Shown here one piece after another: positions 8,504-18,229 of a stretch of DNA of 64,000 nt. Under the pieces are notes generated by a model that did not search any database, was not told the DNA's origin, and saw only the letters and a list, made by a program, of their open reading frames with translations. Position numbers and translations under genes: made by a program. The stretch covers positions 124,001 through 188,000 of the forward strand of contig NZ_FNAG01000005.1 in the NCBI RefSeq assembly GCF_900101825.1. Direction: 5' to 3'. The DNA is from Aquimonas voraii (lineage in GTDB: Bacteria; Pseudomonadota; Gammaproteobacteria; Xanthomonadales; Xanthomonadaceae). Positions within the stretch are counted from its first letter, which is position 1, and every line of letters begins with the position of its first letter.

Positions 8504-10990
8504 TCAGAACGGTGGCGCCTCACTGGCTGCGGCTTTCTTCGCCGGCGCCTTCTTGGCGGCCGCTTTCTTCGCCGGTGCCTTCTTCGCTGCGGTTTTCTTC
8601 GCCGCCGCCTTCTTCGCCGGCGCCTTCTTGACCGCGGCGGGGGCCTTGGCCGCAGCGACCTTTTCGGTCGTCTTCTTGGCCCCGAAGCGGCCGCGCTTGG
8701 CACCGCGAGCGGGTGCCGTCGCCATGATGGCTTCGCAGTCCGCGAGGCTCAGCGAGGCTGGCTCGACATCCTTCGGGATCTTGCCGTTCTTCTCGCCGTC
8801 GGTGATGTAGGGCCCGTAGCGGCCGTTGACGATCTCGATCGGGCTGCCCTCGAACTTCTTGATCAGACGGTTGGCCGCGGCTTCGAGCTTCTCTGCCACC
8901 AGCTGCACCGCGCGCGGCAGCTCGATCGTGTACGGATCGTCCTCGGTCTTCAGCGAGGCATAGGTGCTGCCCAGCTTGACGAAAGGCCCGAAGCGGCCGA
9001 CGCCGACCGTGACTTCCTCGCCCTCGTGGGTGCCGAGATTGCGCGGCAGCTTGAACAGCTCCAGCGCTTCTTCGAGCGTGATGGTGTGCATGCTCTGGCC
9101 GGCGCGCAGCGAGGCGAACTTGGGCTTGTCGGCGTCCTCCTTGGTGCCGATCTGGGCGAAGGGCCCGTAGCGGCCCAGCCGCACGCTGACCGGCAGGCCG
9201 GTCTTGGGATCGTTGCCGAGCACGCGCGAGCCGCTGGCGTCGCTGCGGTCGACGGTCTCGATCTTGTCTTCGACCAGCGCCTTGAAGGGCTTCCAGAAGC
9301 GCTCCATCAGCGGCAGCCAGTCTTCCTCGCCGCGCGACACCGCATCGAGTTCATCCTCGAGCTTGGCGGTGAAGTCGTAGTCGACGTACTGGGTGAAATG
9401 CCCGGCCAGGAACTTCGCCACCGCGCGCCCGACATCGGTCGGCCGGAAGCGGCGGTTGTCGAGCATCACGTACTCGCGGGAAAGCAGGGTCTGGATGATG
9501 CTGGCATAGGTCGAAGGCCGGCCGATGCCGAACTCTTCCAGCGCCTTGACCAGGCTCGCTTCGGAGAAACGCGGCGGCGGCTCGGTGAAGTGCTGGTCGA
9601 TGACGATCGCCGACAGCGGCACGATGTCGCCGGGCTTCATCGCCGGCAGCTTGCGACCTTCATCGTCCGCGTCCGCCGACTTCTGGTCGGTGCCTTCTTC
9701 GTAGACCGCAAGGAAGCCCGGATCGATCACCGTGGTGCCGGTGGCGCGGAAGCCGTGGTCGCGGCCCGCGGCCAGCTCGACGCTGACCGTGTTCATCGTG
9801 GCCGGCACCATCTGGCAGGCGACGGCGCGCTTCCAGATCAGCTCGTAGAGCTTCTGTTCGTCAGGGTTCAGATAGGCGGCCACCGACTTCGGCGTCAGCT
9901 TGGCCGAGGTCGGACGGATGGCTTCATGCGCTTCCTGCGCGTTCTTTGATTTGGTGCGGTACTCGTTGGCCGCCGCCGGCAGCGCGTCGGCGCCGAACTC
10001 GCGGGCGATCACCTCGCGCAGCTCGGCGACGGCCTCCTGCGAGAGGTGGGTCGAGTCGGTACGCATGTAGCTGATCAGGCCGACCGTGCCCTGCTCGCCG
10101 AGGCTCACGCCCTCGTAGAGCTTCTGCGCGACGCGCATGGTGCGGCTGGTCGAGAAGCCGAGCTTGCGCGCCGCCTCCTGCTGCAGGGTCGAGGTGATGA
10201 AGGGCGGCGCCGGGCGGCGCTTGCGCTCGCGGCTCTGCACGTCACTGACGTGCAGGGCGTTGCCGGCGGCCTGCACCAGGCGACCGCGCGCGGCCTCGGC
10301 GTCGGCGGCATTGGTGAGGGTGAATTGTTCGACCTTCTTGCCGTCGAGCTTGACCAGCTTGGCGTTGAAGGGCGTGACTGCGTGGGCGAGCTGGGCCTCG
10401 GCGGTCCAGTACTCGCGCGGCACGAAGGCCTCGATCTCCTCTTCGCGCTCGACGATCATGCGCAGCGCCGGGCTCTGCACGCGGCCCGCCGACAGACCGC
10501 GCTGCACCTTGCGCCAGAGCACGGGTGAGAGGTTGAAGCCGACCAGGTAGTCGAGGGCGCGCCGCGCCTGCTGGGCGTTGACGAGATTGTCCGAGACCGC
10601 GCGCGGCTTCGACATCGCTTCCTTGATGGCGCGTGGGGTGATTTCGGTGAACACCACGCGCTGCAGGGTCTTGTCCTTCAGCAGGCCGCGTTCACGCAGC
10701 ACCTCGGCGATGTGCCAGCTGATCGCTTCGCCCTCGCGGTCCGGGTCGGTCGCGAGAAACAGGGCATCGGCGGATTTCGCGGCCTTGGCGATCGCGTCGA
10801 CATGGCGTTCGTTGCGGTCGATCAGCTCGTAGCGCATCGCGAAGTCGCGCTCGGGATCGACCGCGCCCTCCTTCGGAACAAGGTCGCGCACGTGGCCGTA
10901 GGAAGCCAGGACCTGGAAGTCCTTGCCGAGATATTTATTGATCGTCTTGGCCTTGGCGGGGGATTCGACGATAAGCAGGTTCTTGGCCAT
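8504..10990 (-). CDS. topA: DNA topoisomerase I
   Basis: An 828-residue type IA topoisomerase, which relaxes negative supercoils. The N-terminal Toprim domain begins MAKNLLIVESPAKAKTI and includes FLATDPDREGEAISWH. The catalytic tyrosine lies in GLISYMRTDST, followed by HEAIRPT. After the core come repeated C-terminal topoisomerase units (GRYGPFAQIG, GRFGPFVKLG, GRYGPYITDG) in place of the Cys4 zinc ribbons of E. coli TopA; no zinc-finger cysteines are present. The last 80 residues are a lysine/alanine tail (KKAPAKKAAAKK repeated) resembling histone H1, likely to bind DNA non-specifically. It is the last gene of the minus-strand lysM-dprA-smg-RDD-topA cluster. A hairpin at 11015-11035 (AGGACGCGG, loop GCG, CCGCGTCCT) lies just upstream. 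Confidence 0.97.
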   Translation of the reverse strand: MAKNLLIVESPAKAKTINKYLGKDFQVLASYGHVRDLVPKEGAVDPERDFAMRYELIDRNERHVDAIAKAAKSADALFLATDPDREGEAISWHIAEVLRERGLLKDKTLQRVVFTEITPRAIKEAMSKPRAVSDNLVNAQQARRALDYLVGFNLSPVLWRKVQRGLSAGRVQSPALRMIVEREEEIEAFVPREYWTAEAQLAHAVTPFNAKLVKLDGKKVEQFTLTNAADAEAARGRLVQAAGNALHVSDVQSRERKRRPAPPFITSTLQQEAARKLGFSTSRTMRVAQKLYEGVSLGEQGTVGLISYMRTDSTHLSQEAVAELREVIAREFGADALPAAANEYRTKSKNAQEAHEAIRPTSAKLTPKSVAAYLNPDEQKLYELIWKRAVACQMVPATMNTVSVELAAGRDHGFRATGTTVIDPGFLAVYEEGTDQKSADADDEGRKLPAMKPGDIVPLSAIVIDQHFTEPPPRFSEASLVKALEEFGIGRPSTYASIIQTLLSREYVMLDNRRFRPTDVGRAVAKFLAGHFTQYVDYDFTAKLEDELDAVSRGEEDWLPLMERFWKPFKALVEDKIETVDRSDASGSRVLGNDPKTGLPVSVRLGRYGPFAQIGTKEDADKPKFASLRAGQSMHTITLEEALELFKLPRNLGTHEGEEVTVGVGRFGPFVKLGSTYASLKTEDDPYTIELPRAVQLVAEKLEAAANRLIKKFEGSPIEIVNGRYGPYITDGEKNGKIPKDVEPASLSLADCEAIMATAPARGAKRGRFGAKKTTEKVAAAKAPAAVKKAPAKKAAAKKTAAKKAPAKKAAAKKAPAKKAAASEAPPF

Positions 10991-11188
10991 TTCAGTCCAT
11001 CAGAGGCGTGAGGAGGACGCGGGCGCCGCGTCCTGTCGATGCGCCCGTCATTCAAGTGTGTGGTGCAGGTAACCCGCAGGGGTTGAAGCGGCCGTGATCG
11101 GCCGGCGGCCGTCTCGGCGCGCCGCGAGGGCATGGGCTGCGCGCCCATCCCGCCTTAATTCAGTGTCAACACAGCGTCCCTTCGCAAG

Positions 11189-12250
11189 TCAAGCCTTGGC
11201 TTCCAGCCAGAGCCGGCCCCCGCCCGGCAGTTCCGCGCGGGCAAACGACAGCTCGGGTGCCTCCACGGCCGGCGGTGCAAGCTGCGCGCCACGGCTGCGT
11301 GCGCGCTCGGTGTAGTCCTGGTAGGCGGGAATCGCAATCGCCGCCAGCATGCCCAGGAGCGCAATGCCGCCCAAGCCCACCACCACGATCAGGAATACGA
11401 TCACACAGCCACCCAGGCCGCGCTGCTGGCGCTCCGGATGCGCGGTGAAGGCCCACTTGTCGACCACCAGGGTGCCGGCCACGAAGTCGTGCAGGGCACG
11501 CTTGCGTTCGGTGAGGCCGGCCATGAAGAAGCCGATCCACAGGGTCAGATACGAAAGCGCCGCCGAGAACCAGCGGCCCAGAGCATGGGCGAAGCTGAGC
11601 CTGCGCCCCTCAAGGTCGGTGACCTTGATGCCCAAGGCCAGCTTGCCGACCGTGGCCTGCAGGGAGGAGCTCTCCATCAGCGAGTAGTACAGGCCGGCGG
11701 CCAAGAAATAGATGAGGTAGAAGACGAAGTAGAACGCGACCATGCCGGGGTCGAATGGGCCATCACGTTCGTCCAGGCCACCAAACAGGCTCAAAGCGAA
11801 GATCCCACCTGCGACGGCGGCCAGAATCTGGGCGACCAGGCCGACGAGGAAGGCGTCGAGGAAGAGGGCTGCCCAGCGGCGCAGGAAACCTGCGTAGACC
11901 ACATCGCCGCTATTGGCCCAGGCGACCTCGACATCCAGCCGGGCCGCGCCGGGGGCATAGGGCGAATTGGCCGCGGCGGCGGGCGATGCCGTCGGCGCGG
12001 CGGCGGCAGATGCGGGCATTGCCGTGGGCGCCGGCGGCGGCTCGGGCGCCGCCAGGGCATCCAGCCCGAGCTCGGCGCTGGCCGCCGACAGCGGCTGCCA
12101 GTCGCTCCAGCCTTCGCGCCAGACCAGGCTGTCCCGGAGCAGGCGCCCCTGGCGCACATGTCCGACCAGCACGGCGGCGCTCACGGGGCCCTGCTGTTGG
12201 CCCTGTGCATCGACGTAGTACCAGGTGCGCGCGGCGGCGGGCGGGTTCAT
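11189..12250 (-). CDS. GYF_2-RDD membrane protein with pilin-like C-terminal segment
   Basis: A 353-residue protein with three parts. Residues 9-60 form a GYF_2 (DUF4339) domain (WYYVDAQGQQQGPVS, then WREGWSDWQPL). A Pro/Ala linker follows. An RDD domain with about four membrane segments spans roughly 118-265 (FLRRWAALFLDAFLVG, VGKLALGIKVTDLEGRRLS). The C-terminus has another hydrophobic segment running into LLGMLAAIAIPAYQDYTERA, strikingly like the N-terminal helix of type IV pilins but without the prepilin cleavage site (no GFTLIE). RDD proteins are inner-membrane proteins of mostly unknown role, some being ion exchangers. It sits between smg and topA, whose functions do not explain it. Confidence 0.85.
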   Translation of the reverse strand: MNPPAAARTWYYVDAQGQQQGPVSAAVLVGHVRQGRLLRDSLVWREGWSDWQPLSAASAELGLDALAAPEPPPAPTAMPASAAAAPTASPAAAANSPYAPGAARLDVEVAWANSGDVVYAGFLRRWAALFLDAFLVGLVAQILAAVAGGIFALSLFGGLDERDGPFDPGMVAFYFVFYLIYFLAAGLYYSLMESSSLQATVGKLALGIKVTDLEGRRLSFAHALGRWFSAALSYLTLWIGFFMAGLTERKRALHDFVAGTLVVDKWAFTAHPERQQRGLGGCVIVFLIVVVGLGGIALLGMLAAIAIPAYQDYTERARSRGAQLAPPAVEAPELSFARAELPGGGRLWLEAKA

Positions 12251-12376
12251 GCGGGGCTTCCCGGAGGTCAGGCCGCGGGATGCTTCACCGCCGTGATCCG
12301 AAGGTCAAGAACAATCGTCGCCGCGGCGATGGAAGGACACCCGCTCGAATGCGAGTCCGAGTTCCGGGTGACCGGC

Positions 12377-12853
12377 TCAGTGCAGGGCTTCGCCGTCGAG
12401 CGCGAACAGGTGGCTTTCCATCCACGCGAACGCGGCCTCATGCCCGGGCTGATTGAACAGCACCATCAGCACCACCCACTTCAGGTCGTCGAGGTCAAGT
12501 TCGGCCTGGTCCAGCGCCATCGCGCGGTCGATCACCTGCTCGCGCAGGCTGCCATCGAGGATGCCGATTTGCTCAAGGAACATCAGGAAGCCGCGCGATT
12601 CGAGGTCGAGCCGCTCCAGCTCCTGCGGGGCGTAGAGACGCAGAGGACCTGCGACCGGAGCAAGGCTGCCGGAACCCTCGCGCAATTGCTCAAGGCCATC
12701 GAGCCAGTCGAAGGCCTTGCTCACTTCGGCGGGGCTGAATCCGGCCTGGATCAGGCTGGCCTGCAGGGACTCCCGGTCGCGTACCGCATCGGGGTCGTCG
12801 TAGAAGTAGTTCTCGAACAGGTAGAGCAGTACGTCCAACAAGGTCTCTTTCAT
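12377..12853 (-). CDS. smg: Smg family (DUF494) protein
   Basis: A 158-residue protein that starts [17 protein letters not shown], the invariant N-terminus of the Smg family, and continues with [21 protein letters not shown] and [14 protein letters not shown]. It is normal in length. The family is conserved next to dprA in many beta- and gammaproteobacteria, as here, 34 bp downstream of dprA on the same strand. Its biochemical role is unknown. The 126-bp gap to the next gene holds no evident terminator. Confidence 0.95.
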   Translation of the reverse strand: MKETLLDVLLYLFENYFYDDPDAVRDRESLQASLIQAGFSPAEVSKAFDWLDGLEQLREGSGSLAPVAGPLRLYAPQELERLDLESRGFLMFLEQIGILDGSLREQVIDRAMALDQAELDLDDLKWVVLMVLFNQPGHEAAFAWMESHLFALDGEALH

Positions 12854-12887
12854 CCAGCCTCTACCTGCGCCGGCGCGCGCTATTCAA

Positions 12888-14012
12888 TCAGGAAGGCCGC
12901 CGGGCGTAGCGGCCGTGCTGTGCGCTGACCACCCCCTCCAGTTCCAGCATCAGCAGCATGGAGGACAGCACCCCCACGGTCAACCCGGTGCGCTCGGCCA
13001 ACAGATCGATGCCGACCGGGTCGTGTCCCAAGGCTGCAAGCAGGCGGGCGCGTTCGGGGTCGGCCTCGGGCGCTGGGTCGGCGGCGGCTGCTGAGCCTTG
13101 TGGTGCCGACTGCAGGCGACCGCGCAGGCTCATCGCCAGCCGTTGGGCGGTCGGGCCGAGGGCTTCGATCACCTCGCCGGCGGTCTCCACCAGCGCGGCG
13201 CCCTCACGGATCAGCCGGTGGCAGCCGCGGGCCAGCGGGTTGTGGATGGAACCGGGGATGGCGAACACCTCGCGGCCCGCTTCGCTGGCGTAGCGGGCGG
13301 TGATCAGGGCCCCGCTGCGCTGCGCGGCCTCGACCACCAGGGTGCCCAGCGCCAGCCCGGCGATGATGCGGTTGCGACGCGGGAAGTGGTCGGCGCGCGC
13401 GGAGGTGCCCGGAGCGAACTCGCTGACGATGCAGCCCTGCTCGCGCAGGCGCGCGGCGAGGGCGCGGTGGCGGGCGGGATAGACGATGTCCGGTCCGGTA
13501 CCGACCACGGCGACGCTGGGCTGTCCCGCGTCCAGGGCGGCCATGTGGGCGGCGGCGTCGATGCCCTCCGCGAGCCCGCTGGTGACGATCAGCCCGCTGC
13601 GCGCGAAAGTGGCGGCGAAGTCGCCCGCGAGGTCGCGCCCGCCCGCCGTCGGGTTGCGGCTGCCGACGATGGCGATCTGCGGATGCCACAGCAGGTCGGC
13701 ATTGCCGCAGACGAACAGCACCGGTGGTGCCGCGGACAGCTCGGCCAGCAGGGCGGGGTAGTCGGCTTCGCCGAGTTCGATCAGGCGGTTGCCGGCGGCG
13801 GCCAGCCACTCCGCATCCGCGGCCTCGCGCGCGGGATCGCGGCGCAGGAAGGCCTCGGCAGCCGTCTCGCTGACGCCCAGGCTGCGCAGCGCCGAGGCCT
13901 GGCCGGACTGCAGCCGTTGCGCGACCTGGGCGTCTTCCAGGGCCAGACGCAGAACGCGCCCCGGAAGCGGGGCGCGTACGGCAGCGAACCAGACCTCGGG
14001 ACGCAGTTTCAA
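12888..14012 (-). CDS. dprA: DNA processing protein DprA
   Basis: A 374-residue protein that loads RecA on incoming single-stranded DNA during natural transformation. The Rossmann core carries IAIVGSRNPTAGGRDLA, VTSGLAEGIDAAAH and FPRRNRIIAGLA, plus TLVVEAAQRSGALITA. The C-terminal winged-helix (DprA_WH, about 310-370) reads LLAERTGLTVGVLSSMLLMLELEG. An N-terminal helical region of about 100 residues resembles the SAM/HhH region. Length is normal. It starts 5 bp after the lysM stop and so is very probably co-transcribed with it. Confidence 0.97.
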   Translation of the reverse strand: MKLRPEVWFAAVRAPLPGRVLRLALEDAQVAQRLQSGQASALRSLGVSETAAEAFLRRDPAREAADAEWLAAAGNRLIELGEADYPALLAELSAAPPVLFVCGNADLLWHPQIAIVGSRNPTAGGRDLAGDFAATFARSGLIVTSGLAEGIDAAAHMAALDAGQPSVAVVGTGPDIVYPARHRALAARLREQGCIVSEFAPGTSARADHFPRRNRIIAGLALGTLVVEAAQRSGALITARYASEAGREVFAIPGSIHNPLARGCHRLIREGAALVETAGEVIEALGPTAQRLAMSLRGRLQSAPQGSAAAADPAPEADPERARLLAALGHDPVGIDLLAERTGLTVGVLSSMLLMLELEGVVSAQHGRYARRPS

Positions 14013-14017
14013 GGACG

Positions 14018-15169
14018 TCAGGGCAGCCGGTCGGGCGCCTTGGCCATGTTGTTCACGCCGGCCGGGCGGATCGCGTCCATCACCAGGCCATAGCTGACCT
14101 TGTCGAAGGTGCGGAAGATCATCACGTGGCCGATGAACTCATCCGGCAGCTTGACCTTGCGGGAGGGCAGGTTGGCGGAGAGTTCGTTGCGGTTGGCGAT
14201 GCGGTCGGCGACGCTGTCGCCTTCGTCGTAGAGCGCGAACACCTGCCCGTTCTCGATGCCGTCGCGGGCGCCGGCGGACAGTGCCACCACATTGCGAGGC
14301 CCAGCGATGCGGTAGTAGTCGGTGACGGCCAGCACGCGCATGTTGTCCGGCACGCGTTCCGGGGCCCGCGGGGTGAAGTACAGGTCGAAGGCGGGCTCCT
14401 GCACCGGCATCAGCAGGTCTCCGGCGCGGACTTCCTTGCCTTCAGGAGCCAGCAGCAGGGTGGCGGGATCGCCTGCGACCGTCACCTCGGCGGTGGTGAC
14501 GTCCGCGACTTCCCAGCCGAGCACCTCGAAACCGTTGTCCGAGGCCGCGTAATAGGCCCACTCGATGCCAGCGGTCCGCGGGGTCAGGCCGTCGCGGGCG
14601 TTCCACTCGTCGCTTTTGAGCCGCGGCTTGCCGTTGATCGGGTGCGGATGGACGGCGTAGCGCACGGTCGGGCGCACGATGGCCCAGCGCTGGCCGGGTT
14701 CGAACTCGGCGCCGCGGGCGTAGATCACCTGGCCGGAGGCGCCGCGCAGGCGGTTCTCCTCGATGGCCAGCACGTAGGGCAGGTCCTTGGGCTCTTCATC
14801 GAGCACGCGCATGCGCTTGAGGAAGGACTCGACCTCGTGCAGCGGGATCGTGCGGATCGCGTCGTCGGCCTCGCGGCGGATCTGCGGATCGCGGCGATTG
14901 ACGCCGAGCACGGGGCGGCCATCGAGGTAGGCGAGACTGATGACATCGCCCGGGTAGATGAGGTGCGGGTTCTCGATCTGCGGGTTGGCCTGCCAGATCT
15001 CCGGCCACAGCCAAGGCTGCTTCAGGAAGCGGCCGGCGATGTCCCACAGGGTGTCGCCCTTCTGCACCACGTAGGTGTCGGGGTGGTCGTCGCGCAGCTG
15101 CTGGGCCGCCACGCAGGTGGCAAAGGTCAGCACGGCGACGGCGAAAACTGAAAGCAGTTTTTTAAGCAT
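14018..15169 (-). CDS. LysM domain cell-envelope protein
   Basis: A 383-residue secreted protein with a signal peptide (MLKKLLSVFAVAVLTFATC.A) and, right after it, one LysM domain (about 33-80: YVVQKGDTLWDIAGRFLKQP, then NPHLIYPGDVI). LysM binds peptidoglycan glycan strands. The remaining 300 residues are a conserved region always paired with LysM upstream of dprA in this group, and I do not recognise a catalytic site. An in-frame ATG at 15178 would add only MAA. The divergent def gene begins 218 bp away. A minus-strand -10 (TATAGT, 15214 to 15209) lies 40 nt upstream of the start. The protein probably anchors to the cell wall in the periplasm. Confidence 0.9.
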   Translation of the reverse strand: MLKKLLSVFAVAVLTFATCVAAQQLRDDHPDTYVVQKGDTLWDIAGRFLKQPWLWPEIWQANPQIENPHLIYPGDVISLAYLDGRPVLGVNRRDPQIRREADDAIRTIPLHEVESFLKRMRVLDEEPKDLPYVLAIEENRLRGASGQVIYARGAEFEPGQRWAIVRPTVRYAVHPHPINGKPRLKSDEWNARDGLTPRTAGIEWAYYAASDNGFEVLGWEVADVTTAEVTVAGDPATLLLAPEGKEVRAGDLLMPVQEPAFDLYFTPRAPERVPDNMRVLAVTDYYRIAGPRNVVALSAGARDGIENGQVFALYDEGDSVADRIANRNELSANLPSRKVKLPDEFIGHVMIFRTFDKVSYGLVMDAIRPAGVNNMAKAPDRLP

Positions 15170-15387
15170 GGCGGCCATCTACCTGATTTACCAAGCAGGT
15201 TTGTCGGCACTATAGCGTAAAGATTTGTGGATTAGAAACGGTTCAGGTTCACACTATGGCGCGTCGCATGCCGGCGGAGGCGGTGTGCCGGCAGCGTCCA
15301 GCGCCGGCGCCGTGTTCAGCAGGCCGCTGCTATAGTCGCGCGTCGAATCCCCTTGATTTCAGGCGCCTTCGCGCCAAGGTAGCGGCC

Positions 15388-15897
15388 ATGGCCACGCTTC
15401 CCATCCTCGAATTTCCTGATCCGCGCCTGCGCACCCGCGCCCGCGAAGTGCTGCCCGCGGATTTCACCCCCGAGCTGCAGCAGCTGATCGACGACATGTT
15501 CGAGACCATGTACGCCGCGCCCGGCATCGGCCTGGCGGCTACCCAGGTCGATCGCCACCTGCGCTTCATGGTGATGGACGTGAGCGAGGACAAATCCCAG
15601 CCGCGCGTGTTCATCAACCCGCAGATCATCGAAAGCGACGGCCATCAGGTCTACCAGGAAGGTTGCCTGTCGGTGCCCGGCATCTTCGCCGACGTCACCC
15701 GCGCCAACCAGATCACCGTGCGCGCGCTCGATCGCCACGGCCAGAGCTTCGACCTGAAGGCCGATGGCCTGCTGGCTGTCTGCATCCAGCACGAGATGGA
15801 CCACCTCGAGGGCAAGGTCTTCGTCGACTACCTGTCGCCACTGAAGCGCGAGATGGTGCGCAAGAAGCTGGCCAAGCAGCGTCGCGGCGCCGCCTGA
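15388..15897 (+). CDS. def: Peptide deformylase
   Basis: A 169-residue metalloenzyme that removes the formyl group from new proteins. All three motifs are present: [16 protein letters not shown] (metal Cys) and QHEMDHLEG (two metal His and catalytic Glu). The ATG at 15388 matches the family start [15 protein letters not shown], and the upstream open frame adds nothing conserved. It is the first gene of a plus-strand run def-fmt-rsmB-DUF4390-ntrY-like. A -10-like TATAGT at 15331-15336, 51 nt before the start, may be its promoter. Confidence 0.98.
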   Translation: MATLPILEFPDPRLRTRAREVLPADFTPELQQLIDDMFETMYAAPGIGLAATQVDRHLRFMVMDVSEDKSQPRVFINPQIIESDGHQVYQEGCLSVPGIFADVTRANQITVRALDRHGQSFDLKADGLLAVCIQHEMDHLEGKVFVDYLSPLKREMVRKKLAKQRRGAA

Positions 15898-15941
15898 TCG
15901 AACCTGCAGCGGGTGCCTCGCACCCGCGGAGACACGTTCCC

Positions 15942-16877
15942 ATGAAGAAGCCCCTGCGCCTGGTGTTCGCGGGAACGCCGGAGTTTTCCGTGCCGCCGCT
16001 GCAGCGGCTGCTGTCCGGCCCGGATGTGCTGATGGCGGTCTACACCCAGCCGGATCGGCCGGCCGGCCGCGGTCGCCAGCTGCAGCCGAGCCCGGTCAAG
16101 CAGTGCGCGCTGGCGGGCGGCATCGAGGTGCGCCAGCCGCTCAACTTCAAGGATCCCGAGGAGCGCGCGCGGCTCGCCGCGCTCGAGCCCGACCTGATGA
16201 TCGTGGTCGCTTACGGCCTGATCCTGCCGCAGAAGGTGCTGGACATCCCGCGCTTCGGCTGCTGGAACCTGCATGCCTCGCTGCTGCCGCGCTGGCGCGG
16301 CGCGGCACCGATCCAGCGCGCCATCGAGGCCGGGGATGCCGAGACCGGCGTCGATCTCATGCAGATGGAGCGCGGCCTCGACACCGGGCCGGTGCTGCTG
16401 GAGCGGCGCACGCCGATTCACGCCGATGACACCGGCGGCAGCCTGCACGATCGTCTGGCCGTGATCGGCGCCGAATTGCTGGTCGAAGGCCTCGCCCGAC
16501 TCCGCGCGGGCGAGGCGCTGCCGCCGCAGCCGCAGCCCGAGCAGGGCGTCACTTATGCGCACAAGCTCGACAAGGCCGAAGCGCGGCTCGACTTCAGCCA
16601 GCCTGCGGTCGTGCTCGAGCGCCGCGTGCGTGCCTTCAACCCATGGCCGATCTCCGACTGCGAACTGGGCGGCGAGCGCCTGCGCGTGCATGCAGCACAG
16701 GCCCTCGACCAGCAGTGCATGGCTGCGCCCGGCAGCGTGGTGGCAGCCAGCGCGGCTGGCATCGACATCGCCTGCGGCGCCGGCCTGCTGCGCCTCACCC
16801 GGGTTCAGCGCGAGGGTGGACGCGCCCAGCCGGTGGCCGACTACCTCAACGCGCGGCGCACGCCGCTGCTGCCTTGA
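15942..16877 (+). CDS. fmt: Methionyl-tRNA formyltransferase
   Basis: A 311-residue enzyme that formylates initiator Met-tRNA using 10-formyltetrahydrofolate. The N-terminal domain begins [16 protein letters not shown]. It carries [18 protein letters not shown] with the catalytic Asn/His/Asp set, and [11 protein letters not shown]. The C-terminal OB-like domain (about 205-305) starts [15 protein letters not shown]. The start at 15942 follows def by 44 bp. Its last codons overlap the next gene (TTGA). Confidence 0.97.
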   Translation: MKKPLRLVFAGTPEFSVPPLQRLLSGPDVLMAVYTQPDRPAGRGRQLQPSPVKQCALAGGIEVRQPLNFKDPEERARLAALEPDLMIVVAYGLILPQKVLDIPRFGCWNLHASLLPRWRGAAPIQRAIEAGDAETGVDLMQMERGLDTGPVLLERRTPIHADDTGGSLHDRLAVIGAELLVEGLARLRAGEALPPQPQPEQGVTYAHKLDKAEARLDFSQPAVVLERRVRAFNPWPISDCELGGERLRVHAAQALDQQCMAAPGSVVAASAAGIDIACGAGLLRLTRVQREGGRAQPVADYLNARRTPLLP

Positions 16878-18229
16878 AGCCCGAGCGTCCGGACCAGCGT
16901 CCGCGCGCGGAGACGGCGAAGGCCGCGGGCCGCGAAACCGCCGTGCCGGGTGCGCTGGTGCGCGCCACCGCGGCGCGCGTGTTGACCGAAGTGACGGCGG
17001 GGCGTTCGCTCAAGGCCGTGCTGGCCAATCGTCTGCCGGCCCTGCGCGACAGCCGTGACCGCGCGCTGTGCGAAGCCCTCTGCCACGCCGCTCTGCGTCG
17101 GCGCGCGCGCGATGCGATCCTGCTCGAAGCCCTGCTCGACAAGCCCCTGCCGCCCTCGGCGCGCGGCGTCGGCATGCTGCTGGCGGTGGGCTTCGCCCAG
17201 TTGGAGGCGCTGGGCCTGCCCGAACACGCCGCCGTCGCCGCGTCGGCCGAAGCCGCGCGCGTGCTCGGCTTCCCGAGGCATGTAGGCCTGGTCAATGCCG
17301 TACTGCGCCGCTACCTCCGCGAGCGCGCTCAGCTGCCCGCCGGCAGCGAGGCCCAGCAGGCAGCGGAGGCACATCCGCCCTGGCTGGTGGAGGCCCTGCA
17401 GCGCGACTGGCCCGAACACTTCGACGCCCTGCTGCAGGCCAACCTGCGGCAGGCGCCGCTGTGGCTGCGCGCTCGCGGCGGTGCCGCTGCCGCTGCGCAA
17501 CTGGCGGACGATTGCAGGGCCGCAGGGCAAGCGGTGGAGCGCGTGGATGGCGCGGCCCTGTGCCTGCATGACGCCGGTGATCCCACCCGCCTGCCGGGCT
17601 TCGCGCGTGGTCGCTTCGTGGTGCAGGACATCGCCGCCCAGAACGCGGTCGCCGCGCTTGCCCTGCAGCCTGGCCAACGGGTGCTCGACGCCTGCGCGGC
17701 ACCCGGCGGCAAGGCCGCGCAGATCGCCGAAGCCGGCGCGCGCCTGCTGGCGCTGGACTGCGATCCCAAGCGCCTGGAGCGTGTGCGCCAGACCTTCGAG
17801 CGTCTTGGTCTTGATGCCGAGCTGCGCGCCGCGGATGCGGCCGAGCCCGCGCGCTGGTGGGACGGGCAGGCCTTCGACGCGATCCTGCTGGACGCGCCCT
17901 GCAGTGGCACCGGCGTGATCCGCCGCCAGCCCGATATCCTGCTGCACCGCCATGCCGAGGACATTCCGGCGCTGGTGGCGCAGCAGGCGCGTTTGCTGCG
18001 CGCGCTCTGGCCTTTGCTCGCCCCGGGCGGGCGCTTAGTCTATGCGACCTGCTCCGTGCTGAAAGACGAGAACGAGCGCCAGATCGATGCCTTCCTCGCG
18101 GCCCATGCCGATGCCGAAGCCCTGCCGCTCGACGCGCGCTTCGGCCGGGCCAGCGGTGCCGGCGCCCAGCGCCTCGCCGGCGAGGGCGAAGGCGATGGCT
18201 TCTTCGTCGCTGCACTGCGCAAGCGCTGA
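16874..18229 (+). CDS. rsmB: 16S rRNA m5C967 methyltransferase RsmB
   Basis: An N-terminal NusB-like RNA-binding domain ([17 protein letters not shown]...CHAALRRRA) is joined to a Rossmann methyltransferase. The SAM site is [15 protein letters not shown]. The two catalytic cysteines lie in [15 protein letters not shown] and YATCSV. The TTG at 16874 overlaps the fmt stop and gives 451 residues. A GTG at 16943 would give 428, closer to the 429 of E. coli, so the true start is uncertain. The protein methylates C967 of 16S rRNA. It overlaps the next gene by 35 bp. Confidence 0.95.
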   Translation: MKPERPDQRPRAETAKAAGRETAVPGALVRATAARVLTEVTAGRSLKAVLANRLPALRDSRDRALCEALCHAALRRRARDAILLEALLDKPLPPSARGVGMLLAVGFAQLEALGLPEHAAVAASAEAARVLGFPRHVGLVNAVLRRYLRERAQLPAGSEAQQAAEAHPPWLVEALQRDWPEHFDALLQANLRQAPLWLRARGGAAAAAQLADDCRAAGQAVERVDGAALCLHDAGDPTRLPGFARGRFVVQDIAAQNAVAALALQPGQRVLDACAAPGGKAAQIAEAGARLLALDCDPKRLERVRQTFERLGLDAELRAADAAEPARWWDGQAFDAILLDAPCSGTGVIRRQPDILLHRHAEDIPALVAQQARLLRALWPLLAPGGRLVYATCSVLKDENERQIDAFLAAHADAEALPLDARFGRASGAGAQRLAGEGEGDGFFVAALRKR

